Assembly (NCBI GenBank): GCA_045106765.1 | Contig: JBGCFD010000067.1 | Coordinates: 1 to 64,000 of the forward strand | Direction of reading: 5' to 3' | Length of the DNA stretch: 64,000 nt | Source of the DNA: CAJQQY01 sp045106765 | Lineage (GTDB): Bacteria > Bacteroidota > Bacteroidia > Chitinophagales > Saprospiraceae | Shown here: positions 14,515 through 23,285 of the stretch, piece by piece | Layout of the letters: every line of letters begins with the position of its first letter | Numbering within the stretch: position 1 is the stretch's first letter | Position numbers and translations under genes: made by a program | Notes under the pieces: generated by a model | The model's input: only the letters and a program-made list of their open reading frames with translations | Database searches by the model: none | Told to the model about the DNA's origin: nothing

Positions 14515-16731
14515 ATGAGAAAGAAGTTTACTTTTTTAATCTTTATAATTTTTAATGTCACATTGTTTGCCCAAAATTTGGTTTCAAATCCAAGTTTTGA
14601 ATCCTATAAACGACGCCCTGCTGCAATGCTTGACGAAGGGTTAGAATTTACACGAGCCGTTCCTGGTTGGGTTTCTCCCAATCGAGCTTCAACAGATTTC
14701 ATCACGCCAAGATTTCGTTCCTCCAAAGTTCAATTGGTGGAGCCACACTCAGGTAAAAACATGGTGGGCGCAGTTGTACAAGGTGCGCATTGGGCGGAAT
14801 ACCTTTCCATCAAATTAAAAGAGCCATTGGAAGTTGGGAAAAAATATTATGTAGAATTTTGGATCAACGCTCCTCAATCTTACAATAAAAATGTAACAGG
14901 CACTCCACTCTTTAACGATCACTTCGGATTACTTTTTGACAAGCGATTATATTTTACCAATACAAAAATCATCGAAGCAAAACCTCAAATTATTGCATCT
15001 CCTGAAACTCGATTACAAGCTAAATTATGGCAAAAAATAAATGGCTCTTTTACCGCAGATCAAACAGCAACACATATTTATATTGGTCAATTTTTAGATA
15101 AAAATAATCCTACTGATATCATCGAAGCATATTATTTTTTAGATGATATTTTTGTTGAAAAAATTGATAAAGAGGCCGAAAAGTTTGAGCCTAGTAAAAC
15201 TTATCAAATCAAAGGAACGGTTGCCTCCATCGTCATGGAAAATGTTTATTTCGAAACGGATAAATATGAATTACTTTCAGAATCTTTTTCAGAATTAAAT
15301 AAATTAGTCAAAATAATGAAAGAGAATCCTTCGATGACCATCAATATAAAAGGTCATACAGATAGCGATGGAGGAGCGGATCACAATCAAATACTTTCTG
15401 AAAACCGAGCAAATTCAGTCCATGATTATCTCGTTAGTCAAGGTATCAACAAAGAGCGACTATCGCATGAAGGTCATGGCGCAAGTCAAGCAGTTGCCGA
15501 TAATTCTACTTCCCAAGGCAAGCAAAAAAATAGACGTGTAGAGTTTGTTACAAAATCACAAGATACTGTAGGACAAGGAATTATCCTCACCGATTTAGCA
15601 TATGAGTTTTCTCAAAACATCAAAAACAATGCGATCAAATTAGCCAATATTGGAAAAGACGAAAGATCGTGGAATTGCAATTATATTTCCCAAGAACCTT
15701 TTAAAATGTCAAGAGAAACTCAACAGCAAATGAATACATTTGGGGAATTCAAACCACTTGCTGCTAATAATTTTCTTTTGTCAAAAACCAAAGTAGCTCA
15801 AATTGTTCAAATTCAAACATCTCCACTTTATCCTGAACATCAAATGTTTATTTTAGAATTATTGGGTGAATGGTATCAGCAAGGATTTAGACATATAGGC
15901 TTAGAGAATATAAAAAACATCAATTCCATTACTGAATTGGGCTACCCTACTTTTGAAAATGGCGAACCATTTCAACAAGCGATTTTTGGAGAAATAATTC
16001 GACAAGGGCAGTTGGCGGGCTTCCAATTTTTCAGCCTCTCTCCTTCCAAAAGTGAATTAGAAAAAGCAAAGACCATTTTACAAAAGCAAAACTTCAATTC
16101 TGGAAATCAATCAGAAGAAGAAGCTGCAAAAAATTGGGCAGGCGCAATGAATATTAATCGCATTTTGAAAAAAGATAAAAATGCAAAAGTATTGTTATTA
16201 ACGAATGATATTATTGAAAATAAAATGGGCAATCCCTCCACTATTGCTTTTTGGCTAAAAAAATATTCGCAAATAAATTTATTGAGCATCGGACAAAGTA
16301 ATATTTATTCTCCTTGTCCAGAGCCTCGAAATCCAATTTTAAAAAGAATAAAAATAGCCGAACCATCTGTTTTCCAAAAACGAAATATTGTTTTAGTTCC
16401 ATACGAAAGAGAACAAAAACAAGCATTCCAAACACATGATATCGAGGTGTTTCACCCAAGGAATACTTTCCCAAATAATCGTCCTCAGTATTTATCTAAA
16501 AGCGGAGTCAGAAGACCTTATCAACTTAATATTGATAAGTATAGAATGAATTATCCTTGCTTAGTTTTAGCTTATAAACAAGGAGAAGATGTAAATAAAG
16601 CAATTCCGATTGATGCGATAGAACTGACTGACAATCAAGATAATACACCTCTTATTTTACCTAATGGAGATTACGAAATCGTACTGCGAGATAAAACCAA
16701 AAGGAAAAAAATGGATGCAAAAATTAGATAA
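14515..16731 (+). CDS. OmpA-family protein with NPSxE module and a large extra C-terminal domain
   Basis: 738 residues. Signal peptide 1-19. Residues 20-225 are the NPSFE beta-sandwich module, as in the preceding gene. Residues 232-347 are an OmpA domain (GHTDSDGGAD, LSENRA, NRRVEF). Residues 350-738 form an additional domain not seen in the paralogue. It contains GFRHIGLENI, AKNWAGAMNINRILKK and AKVLLLTNDI, then a plain beta-rich end. This part resembles domains in some Bacteroidota exported proteins related to the ChaN/TraB-Tiki group, but I see no convincing catalytic residues, so that is a weak guess. Probably a wall-anchored surface protein. Confidence 0.8.
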   Translation: MRKKFTFLIFIIFNVTLFAQNLVSNPSFESYKRRPAAMLDEGLEFTRAVPGWVSPNRASTDFITPRFRSSKVQLVEPHSGKNMVGAVVQGAHWAEYLSIKLKEPLEVGKKYYVEFWINAPQSYNKNVTGTPLFNDHFGLLFDKRLYFTNTKIIEAKPQIIASPETRLQAKLWQKINGSFTADQTATHIYIGQFLDKNNPTDIIEAYYFLDDIFVEKIDKEAEKFEPSKTYQIKGTVASIVMENVYFETDKYELLSESFSELNKLVKIMKENPSMTINIKGHTDSDGGADHNQILSENRANSVHDYLVSQGINKERLSHEGHGASQAVADNSTSQGKQKNRRVEFVTKSQDTVGQGIILTDLAYEFSQNIKNNAIKLANIGKDERSWNCNYISQEPFKMSRETQQQMNTFGEFKPLAANNFLLSKTKVAQIVQIQTSPLYPEHQMFILELLGEWYQQGFRHIGLENIKNINSITELGYPTFENGEPFQQAIFGEIIRQGQLAGFQFFSLSPSKSELEKAKTILQKQNFNSGNQSEEEAAKNWAGAMNINRILKKDKNAKVLLLTNDIIENKMGNPSTIAFWLKKYSQINLLSIGQSNIYSPCPEPRNPILKRIKIAEPSVFQKRNIVLVPYEREQKQAFQTHDIEVFHPRNTFPNNRPQYLSKSGVRRPYQLNIDKYRMNYPCLVLAYKQGEDVNKAIPIDAIELTDNQDNTPLILPNGDYEIVLRDKTKRKKMDAKIR

Positions 16732-16783
16732 TTATTTTGCAAAACAATTTGCATTTATAGTTCATAATTAGACCAAAACCAAT

Positions 16784-17130
16784 ATAAAAAAATTACAGAT
16801 CACCGGTCGATTCAACATCCATAAAGGCAAAACTGACATATTTAAAAATGTTGTTACGCAATGTATTGTAATAACCAAGGCAAAGGATAAAAGTACTCTA
16901 TAATATGATTGTTTTTTTAATAACGATGGAGCAAAATCTGTGGTGAGATAAATTTTAAAGACTCCAATGCAGCGGTGGAACACTTAGATAATTTAGGGGA
17001 GTTGATTGATCAACTTTTGGAAACATCTGATTATTCTCTAGAGATTTATGGAAATTCAAGTCAGGATTTCTTAAATGCAGCGGCTGGTTTTTTACCGAAG
17101 GTCTATGACTTTTATGAAGGGATAAATTAA
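16784..17130 (+). pseudogene. antibiotic-biosynthesis-monooxygenase (quinol monooxygenase-like) pseudogene
   Basis: Reading plus from 16784 gives KKLQITGRFNIHKGK and continues to DKSTL, then an in-frame TAA (16893-16895), then YDCFFNNDGAKSVVR. After a frameshift near 16948 it resumes with KDSNAAVEHLDNLGELIDQL, continues to SLEIYGN and ends YDFYEGIN-stop at 17130. Together this is a full ABM-superfamily (YgiN-like) protein of about 110 residues. Three lesions are present: ATA in place of a start ATG, the TAA where Gln is usual, and the frameshift. I read it as a dead gene in an otherwise 495-bp gene-free gap. Confidence 0.75.
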
Positions 17131-17226
17131 ATTTATTAAAAATCAAAATCCTGATTTATAGATAAAAAGAGCAAAAACTTACCAACAGAAAAAACTATTT
17201 TTATTCAAAAGAAACCCCACTTTCCT

Positions 17227-18492
17227 ATGAAAAAAAATTGTTCACTCATACTCGTTTTCCAATTATGTTGCCTTACATTTTTTGCGCAGAAAAATGATTT
17301 TTTAACTGGAAAAATATTTGAAGCAAACTCCAACTTGGCTTTACAGGGCGTCAACATTTTCAATCAAACTTCCAATATTGGAAACTCTTCCAAATCTGAT
17401 GGTTCTTTTCAAATTCAAATTAAACAATATCCAACCACGCTGATTTTTTCATATATAGGTTACGAAAATGTCCTACTAGAAATTACCGATATTTCAACAA
17501 AACCTATTTCGGTTCAGATGGAGCGGTCCACTTTCGGTCTTCCTGAAGTAGAAATTACAGACCAACCTAAAATTAAAAAGCTGACAAAAGATACTTATAC
17601 TGTTAAGGATTTTATTTTGGATGGAGAAAATATTTTACTGCTTACCTATAATGGTTTTCGTGCCAACAATAAATTAAGGTTGACAGATTGGGATGGAAAA
17701 TTATTGAGTGAAATAGAAATAGAAAAAATTAACGTGGATAAATTTCATCGAAGTTGTCTGGGCAATATTCATTTGATTGGGAAAACAGTAGGATACGAAG
17801 TTAGCTTAGTTGGAAATACTATTCAAATTATTTCAAAGTACCCAAGTCGTCAATTTAAAAAATTAATTGAACCATGTGTGGAGACCTCAACTGATTTTTT
17901 ATACCGACAAGATTATCAATTAAACAATCAACTTCTTAACTATAATATCATTTCCAAAAAAGAAAAAATTGTCATTTCTAAAATTTATGTTATAGACAGA
18001 AAAAACCTCTCTCGTAGTAAAGATGATTTTCAATTGCGATTACAATTTGGTCCGAGTTTTCCTCGACCATTATCTTGGGAACAACGAAGGGCTTGGCAGT
18101 CTTTGGTTTACAAACCATTGTTCTCGCCTCTCCATAATTTAGGCGAAGAACTTTGTCTTTTTAATCATACTTTGGGGTATTTAGAATTCTATACTTTTGA
18201 AGGAAAAAATAAACGGATTGTACCAATCACTTATCATGAAAATAAAAAGTGGGAAAAATTAATTTTAAAAGATGAAGAATATAACAAGGTGTACACGGTC
18301 TATGATAAAAGGAAAGGGAAAATGATTTATGAGATTAATTTGATAAATGGAAAGGTGATTCCAGCCTTATATTTTGAAAGTTCCCTGATTGAAAAAATGG
18401 TTATTCATCGAGGGCATTTGTTTTATTTGGAATCAGGTCCTACGATTAGTGAAAAAAATCGAGTGTTGCATCGAGTCGAGTTGGATCAATAG
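17227..18492 (+). CDS. exported protein with CarboxypepD_reg-like domain
   Basis: 421 residues. Signal peptide 1-20 ends at TFFAQ. Residues 24-100 form a CarboxypepD_reg-like beta-sandwich (LTGKIFEANSNLALQGVNIF, then DGSFQIQI and FSYIGYENV), the module found at the start of many Bacteroidota outer-membrane proteins. The remaining 320 residues have WD-like and repeated beta-strand patterns that could be a beta-propeller. No TonB-dependent barrel follows, so it is not a SusC-type receptor. Function unknown; an exported or surface location is likely. Confidence 0.7.
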   Translation: MKKNCSLILVFQLCCLTFFAQKNDFLTGKIFEANSNLALQGVNIFNQTSNIGNSSKSDGSFQIQIKQYPTTLIFSYIGYENVLLEITDISTKPISVQMERSTFGLPEVEITDQPKIKKLTKDTYTVKDFILDGENILLLTYNGFRANNKLRLTDWDGKLLSEIEIEKINVDKFHRSCLGNIHLIGKTVGYEVSLVGNTIQIISKYPSRQFKKLIEPCVETSTDFLYRQDYQLNNQLLNYNIISKKEKIVISKIYVIDRKNLSRSKDDFQLRLQFGPSFPRPLSWEQRRAWQSLVYKPLFSPLHNLGEELCLFNHTLGYLEFYTFEGKNKRIVPITYHENKKWEKLILKDEEYNKVYTVYDKRKGKMIYEINLINGKVIPALYFESSLIEKMVIHRGHLFYLESGPTISEKNRVLHRVELDQ

Positions 18493-18495
18493 TTT

Positions 18496-18512
18496 GACGT
18501 TTTACGTTGTCC
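18496..18512. repeat. GACGTTTTACGT dispersed motif, site 2
   Basis: GACGTTTTACGTTGTCC immediately 3' of the preceding stop codon (18492), the reverse complement of the AAAACGTC family. Confidence 0.5.
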
Positions 18513-18538
18513 AAAAACTTTGTTTGGAACTATAAAAT

Positions 18539-19423
18539 CTAATCAAAAATCCCATCCGCTTTCATCCTATCAATAAATATTTTCGCACCGTTAATATTTA
18601 CATGTTGATAATCTCCAAAACCATTTGGATCTTCAACAGCATCAGCATAATTAAAAAATGGTTGCCCTGTTGCCATCACCACCCTTTTTTGTAAATGCTC
18701 GAAGTTGACAATTTTTTTGACAAAAGGAGGAAAAAAAGGATTGACGACTAATTTGATTTTAATATTATTTTCCTTAGCTATTTCTACCGTCTTTTTCAAT
18801 TCCTCAAACATCATTTCTACTGTAGACCAATCAAATGGTCCAGCATAAAATGGTCTTTGCTCATCAACCGCCTTGACCATATTCTCATTGATCACTCGAT
18901 CAATAATCCAATCTTCATCTGAGCTAGAATAGTAAAACATCGCACGCTGAAAAATCTCACTATTATGTAAAAACAAATGACTCAGTTTTCCACCATAAAA
19001 AACATTTTTGGTATGCTCCTTCACCAAAGCTCCTAAACTATCAGAATACGGCGTGTAGACATTGAATCCAGAAATCAAAGTCGTGTCCACTCGATTCATC
19101 ATCGTAACATCTACGATCAACAAATCTGGTTTTTTATTATACTCTAAATAATCTTGTAACAATACTCTTCCAAGATTCATCGGAAGTGCATTATAACTTA
19201 AGTTGAATGTTTTTTTCCCAGTCACCTCTTCGATATAAGGTTGATAAAAACCTAGTCCACGAGAGTTTCCCATAAATAAAATATCACAGTTTGCTTCTCC
19301 TCTATACATTTTGGAATAACGAAATGCGCTGTTGGCCACCATCTTTTTTAAGACGAATCCAGCCAAGCGATCTCCTGCGAAGAAGAGAATAATAACCGCA
19401 AAAATCCAATAGAGTTTTTTCAA
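18539..19423 (-). CDS. SGNH/AlgJ-like protein of the polysaccharide O-acetylation set
   Basis: 294 residues with one N-terminal membrane anchor (5-20). The core begins DILFMGNSRGLGFYQPYIEE, a GxSR block typical of periplasmic SGNH-like proteins that accompany MBOAT acetyltransferases. A C-terminal HVNINGAKIF carries the likely catalytic-type His, preceded by YADAVEDPNGFGDY. Located directly 3' of the MBOAT gene on the same strand (128 bp, with an AT-rich hairpin). By analogy with AlgJ/AlgX it may take acetyl groups from the MBOAT protein and place them on the glycan. That role is inferred from context. Confidence 0.65.
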   Translation of the reverse strand: MKKLYWIFAVIILFFAGDRLAGFVLKKMVANSAFRYSKMYRGEANCDILFMGNSRGLGFYQPYIEEVTGKKTFNLSYNALPMNLGRVLLQDYLEYNKKPDLLIVDVTMMNRVDTTLISGFNVYTPYSDSLGALVKEHTKNVFYGGKLSHLFLHNSEIFQRAMFYYSSSDEDWIIDRVINENMVKAVDEQRPFYAGPFDWSTVEMMFEELKKTVEIAKENNIKIKLVVNPFFPPFVKKIVNFEHLQKRVVMATGQPFFNYADAVEDPNGFGDYQHVNINGAKIFIDRMKADGIFD

Positions 19424-19446
19424 AATACATTTTTTAGTTTTTAGAA

Positions 19447-19535
19447 AAATTATGTGTTCTAAATAAATCTAAATTAAAAATTAACTCAATCTGTTAGTCA
19501 TTTTTAATTTCCATTTTAGATTGATCACATAATTT
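19447..19535. repeat. AT-rich long inverted repeat
   Basis: AAATTATGTG (19447-19456) and CACATAATTT (19526-19535) close a long imperfect stem that also pairs AAATCTAAATTAAAAATTA with the opposite arm. It lies between two co-oriented acetylation genes. Confidence 0.5.
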
Positions 19536-19551
19536 ATCTTAAAACGTTGTT

Positions 19552-21135
19552 TTAAAACTGAAAATAAATAAAAGAATTCGCACCGAACGATCCAAAAAAT
19601 GCAATGATCCATAATAAAATCACAAAACTTGCTACTCTAAATGCTGGGCTTTTTTGAATCAGTTGGCTATAATTCAATTTGAAATCTGAGATCTCTACGA
19701 GCAACAACATTCCAATTAAAATGAATCCTTTGAGTGCCCAAAATTTATTAACAATACTTCCTGGAGTGAAATTTTCTAACGAAGCAATACCTTGAATATA
19801 AGCTGCTGCTACATCAAAATCTGGTGCTCGAAAAAACACCCAAGCCAAACAAGTGAAAAAATAAACAATCAAAATATCTGTTCCTTGTTGCAAAAATTTT
19901 GGAAAACGAAGTGCAGTCATCAACCGACCAAATGGTTTCCCCAAAAACCTTTGCACAATCAAATACATCCCGTGCAAGAATCCCCAGAAATAAAATGCCC
20001 AACTCGATCCATGCCACAAACCTCCTAACAACATCGTCACCATATTATTCATATAGGTAAATCCTTTGATTTTATTCGCTTCAGATTTTCGCATATAAAC
20101 TGCCGTCGCAAAACTTACCGCTGCCAAAATACTTAAATAAATCAAAGCTGTCTGCCAGTTTTTTGCCCAAAAAATGCTTAACATAAATAATGGCAAAACA
20201 ATAAAAAATACAGATCCAAAACTTCCTCCTCGGCTCCCACCCAACGGTATGTATAAATAATCTTTTAACCAACTTGACAATGAAATATGCCAGCGTTGCC
20301 AAAATTCACTAAAGTTTTTAGAGAAATAAGGTGTTCGAAAATTATCTGGAAAGTCAAAACCCATCACTCTTGCCAATCCAATCGCAATGTCAGAATAGCC
20401 ACTAAAATCACAATAAATTTGGAAAGAATAAAATATAATTCCAATCAATAAATGTAAGGAGGAAAATCCTTCAGGTGATTGAAAACATTGATCTACAAAT
20501 GGCGCTAAGGAATCTGCAATAGCTACTTTTTTGAAAAACCCCCAAACCATTTGACCTGTTCCTGAGATTAATCTGTCCCAAGTAAAAGTTCTATCTTTTT
20601 GGAATTGAGGTAAAAAATCGCTGGCTCGAACAATTGGCCCGGCCACCAACTGAGGGAAAAATGATATAAAAGTGGCAAAACGAATAAAGTCTCTTTCTAC
20701 TTTTATTTTCCGCCAATACACATCAATCGTATAACTCATCGATTGAAAAGTATAAAATGAAATTCCAACGGGAAGTATTATTTTCAAAGTAGAAGGATGA
20801 GCTTGCATGCCCATATCATTGAGCATAGAGATAAATGATTCTTGGAAAAAATTAAAATATTTGAAGAATCCCAAGAAACCTAAATTGACTACCATGCTGA
20901 TGAGCATCAATCGTTTTCGTTTGCTATCCTCGTCTTCTTTTTCCAACTTCAATCCGACCACATAATCAATCAAAGTTGAAAACATTACTAAACTCAAAAA
21001 CCGTGGATCCCACCAACCATAAAAAATGTAACTTCCGATTAAACATAATAATAATCTTGCTTTACCTTTCAAGGTAAAGTACAATGGCAAAAAGATCCCA
21101 ATGAAAACAAAAAATGGAAGACTATTAAAAATCAT
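19552..21135 (-). CDS. MBOAT-family O-acyltransferase (AlgI-like)
   Basis: A 527-residue multi-pass inner-membrane protein of the AlgI/DltB type. Family blocks visible are FFPQLVAGPIVR, FWQRWHISLSSWLKDYLYIP followed by LGGSRGG, and GGLWHGSSWAFYFWGFLHGM, whose His is the conserved membrane-embedded active-site residue. The family passes acyl groups, usually acetyl, across the membrane for exopolysaccharide or cell-wall modification. Flanked by SGNH-type genes on both sides and by glycosyltransferases upstream, so O-acetylation of the locus polysaccharide is the likely job. Confidence 0.92.
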   Translation of the reverse strand: MIFNSLPFFVFIGIFLPLYFTLKGKARLLLCLIGSYIFYGWWDPRFLSLVMFSTLIDYVVGLKLEKEDEDSKRKRLMLISMVVNLGFLGFFKYFNFFQESFISMLNDMGMQAHPSTLKIILPVGISFYTFQSMSYTIDVYWRKIKVERDFIRFATFISFFPQLVAGPIVRASDFLPQFQKDRTFTWDRLISGTGQMVWGFFKKVAIADSLAPFVDQCFQSPEGFSSLHLLIGIIFYSFQIYCDFSGYSDIAIGLARVMGFDFPDNFRTPYFSKNFSEFWQRWHISLSSWLKDYLYIPLGGSRGGSFGSVFFIVLPLFMLSIFWAKNWQTALIYLSILAAVSFATAVYMRKSEANKIKGFTYMNNMVTMLLGGLWHGSSWAFYFWGFLHGMYLIVQRFLGKPFGRLMTALRFPKFLQQGTDILIVYFFTCLAWVFFRAPDFDVAAAYIQGIASLENFTPGSIVNKFWALKGFILIGMLLLVEISDFKLNYSQLIQKSPAFRVASFVILLWIIAFFGSFGANSFIYFQF

Positions 21136-21219
21136 TAATTATCGTTAGTAGTTGTTGTTTACTTTACCAATCAGACTTAAAGTCAAATGAAATAAACTTA
21201 AGTTCTTTTGAAGGGAAAA

Positions 21220-21250
21220 GGTATCGAATCTCCTCAAGGAACCCAATACC
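21220..21250. repeat. dispersed hairpin repeat, copy 2
   Basis: Hairpin GGTATCGAAT...CCAATACC, the second copy of the element at 2117-2147 (26/31 identical in inverse orientation). Here, read on minus, it is followed by TTTTCCC and lies 17 bp after the stop of the SGNH gene at 21267, so it could serve as its terminator. Confidence 0.7.
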
Positions 21251-21266
21251 TAATCTCATTTTATTA

Positions 21267-21965
21267 TTAATCTAAATATTTCTGCAACTCTTTTTTCCAA
21301 ATCAAATATCCGCTTGCATCTAAATGAATTCCGTCTTGTGTTAGTGTCGAATCCAACTGCCCATCTTTATCTAAAAATAAAGGGTGCAAATTAAGAAAAA
21401 CCAATCCATTTTCAGAAGCAATATTTTCTATTTTTTTATTTAAGAAAACAATATCTGAATTGTTTTTTCCACTATTTCGAACTTGATTGTTTACGGGTAA
21501 AATGCTTTGGAGATACAATTTTGTGGTAGGAGTTTTTAACAAAATATCAGCAACGATGGCTTTATAATTTTTTAAAATATCAGGAATCGCATGAACATTT
21601 AAATCATTGATGCCTACCATCAAAAAAATCTTAGCAGGTTGATATCGAGTAATTTCATCTAATCGCAACAAAAGTCCACCTGCCATATCTCCTGCTATTC
21701 CTCTGTTTACAATTTTAGGATTATTCAATAACTCGCTCCATTCACAACTTTGAGTCAAACTGTTTCCCAACATTACAATTGCATCTTTTTGCATGGGTAA
21801 TTCTTTAAAATGATTTTTTCTATGTTCATAAACTCCCACAGAATTTTTAGTTTTCATTTTTGCCATAAGATAAGAAAAGCCACCCAACGCATTGACAATG
21901 TAAAAGAATCCGCAAATGAAGAGGATATTTAAAAGAAGTGATGAGTAGAATACTAAGTTTTTCAT
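21267..21965 (-). CDS. SGNH/GDSL-family hydrolase
   Basis: 232 residues. An N-terminal signal anchor (1-25) is followed by an SGNH fold. Block I is VMLGNSLTQS (nucleophile Ser), block II is RGIAGD (Gly), block III is MVGINDLN (Asn), and block V is DGIHLDASGY (Asp and His). All four catalytic blocks are present, so it is probably active, as an acetyl- or acyl-esterase on extracytoplasmic glycans. It lies between the GT2 genes and the MBOAT gene, all on minus, which suggests deacetylation or acetyl transfer on the same polysaccharide. Confidence 0.85.
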   Translation of the reverse strand: MKNLVFYSSLLLNILFICGFFYIVNALGGFSYLMAKMKTKNSVGVYEHRKNHFKELPMQKDAIVMLGNSLTQSCEWSELLNNPKIVNRGIAGDMAGGLLLRLDEITRYQPAKIFLMVGINDLNVHAIPDILKNYKAIVADILLKTPTTKLYLQSILPVNNQVRNSGKNNSDIVFLNKKIENIASENGLVFLNLHPLFLDKDGQLDSTLTQDGIHLDASGYLIWKKELQKYLD

Positions 21966-21979
21966 TTTGTTAAACGGTG

Positions 21980-22039
21980 CGCGTTTTACGTTTTACATTT
22001 CTTCCTAAAACGTAAAACGTCTATCGTAAAACGTCCAAC
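21980..22039. repeat. ACGTTTTACGTTTTA / TAAAACGTAAAACGT hairpin cluster
   Basis: Inverted copies of the CGTAAAACGTC motif flank a short loop (CATTTCTTCC), with a third direct copy (TCGTAAAACGTCCAAC) beside it. This is the most elaborate of five sites. It lies between the GT2 and SGNH genes on minus. Confidence 0.65.
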
Positions 22040-22046
22040 CTTTTAT

Positions 22047-23273
22047 TTATTTATCCTTTTTCAAAACATCATCAATCGAAACCTTTCGAGTATGTTCTGA
22101 ATGTTTGAAATTTTTATTTGGATTTCCCATCTTAAAAAGTGCAGTCACTTGTTTTAAAACAAAGAAAGGCAATCCCCAAATAGCTGACCAAACTTCTTTT
22201 GGAACTTTTGATAAATATAACGTCCATAAAATAGTAAAACTAAAAATCGCTAATGAAGCGATCAATCCAATCCCAAATTTTGGTGCAATGAATAACCCTA
22301 AAACTGCCCAAGCCATCGAAATAAATAATAAAATAAATAATGGTGGAGCAATCGTAATCAAACCAAAAAAGAATTGATTCCAACTAAATCGAGTCAAACC
22401 TTTAAGAATTAAACCAGATGAATTTGGTAAATTTTGGAAATATGAAAATAGCCACCGACTTCTTTGAGTTTCTACTTGTTCTCCACTCACTACTTTTTCA
22501 TCAAAGACAATCGCATTTTTTGCATAGACAATTTTTTCATCTTTGTAGAGTAAATTGTTTTGCAAAATCTTATCCTCCTGTAACATTTTTTTCCATTGTG
22601 TTTTTCCTATTTCAATTTCAGGGCTAGCTAAATAAGCAGCGTACAAATCAGTTTCTACTGCCATTCCACTTCCTGAAATCACCGTCGAAGAACCTAACAT
22701 ATAAGGTACATATCGCTCGATGTAATTTTTATAAAATTCACCTGTCGCATCTGCACAAGCGTAGATAGTATCTAAATTTTTGGCAGTTCTTTGCCCCTGA
22801 ATAGCTTGATGCCCATTGTTAGCATATTTATTTATTTCCAATAAAAAATCAGGGTGAGCTAAATTATCGGCATCAAAAACTACGGTGTAATCATGCTTTC
22901 GAACATAATTTTCCATGGCGTGGATAATACTTTTTGCTTTTAATTTAAGCGGTGGTTGAGGATTTAAAACCATCAATTTTTTATCCGTCAAATTAAATTC
23001 TGACACATCACAATCATCAGCCACTAAATAAATATGAAAATTGGGGAAAGGTTGTTTTAAAAGAGAGGCAATTAAAGGCTTTGCTATTTCTGCATTTTTA
23101 TAAGCGGTGATAATACAACCGTAGTCATATTCTCGATAAGTATCACCCAGTTCCTCTTCAGTTTCTATTTTTTCCCTAGAAAAAAGTGCAAGGAAAACGG
23201 TAACGAATGGAAACAATAAATAAAATGCTAACAATGCACTTACAAAAATATAAAAGTAAATTAAAATGCTCAT
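22047..23273 (-). CDS. family 2 glycosyltransferase, membrane-bound
   Basis: 408 residues. One N-terminal membrane helix (about 5-30), a GT-A catalytic domain (50-290), then two or three C-terminal membrane segments (300-370). Motifs: AYKNAE near the start of the fold, VADDCD, VFDADN (the DxD), and QRSRWLF (the QxxRW acceptor/processivity motif). This layout is like hyaluronan/chitin-synthase type transferases that polymerise sugars at the membrane. Separated from the next GT2 gene by only 12 bp, so the two are surely one transcript. Confidence 0.88.
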   Translation of the reverse strand: MSILIYFYIFVSALLAFYLLFPFVTVFLALFSREKIETEEELGDTYREYDYGCIITAYKNAEIAKPLIASLLKQPFPNFHIYLVADDCDVSEFNLTDKKLMVLNPQPPLKLKAKSIIHAMENYVRKHDYTVVFDADNLAHPDFLLEINKYANNGHQAIQGQRTAKNLDTIYACADATGEFYKNYIERYVPYMLGSSTVISGSGMAVETDLYAAYLASPEIEIGKTQWKKMLQEDKILQNNLLYKDEKIVYAKNAIVFDEKVVSGEQVETQRSRWLFSYFQNLPNSSGLILKGLTRFSWNQFFFGLITIAPPLFILLFISMAWAVLGLFIAPKFGIGLIASLAIFSFTILWTLYLSKVPKEVWSAIWGLPFFVLKQVTALFKMGNPNKNFKHSEHTRKVSIDDVLKKDK

Positions 23274-23285
23274 TTGTCTTAATTG

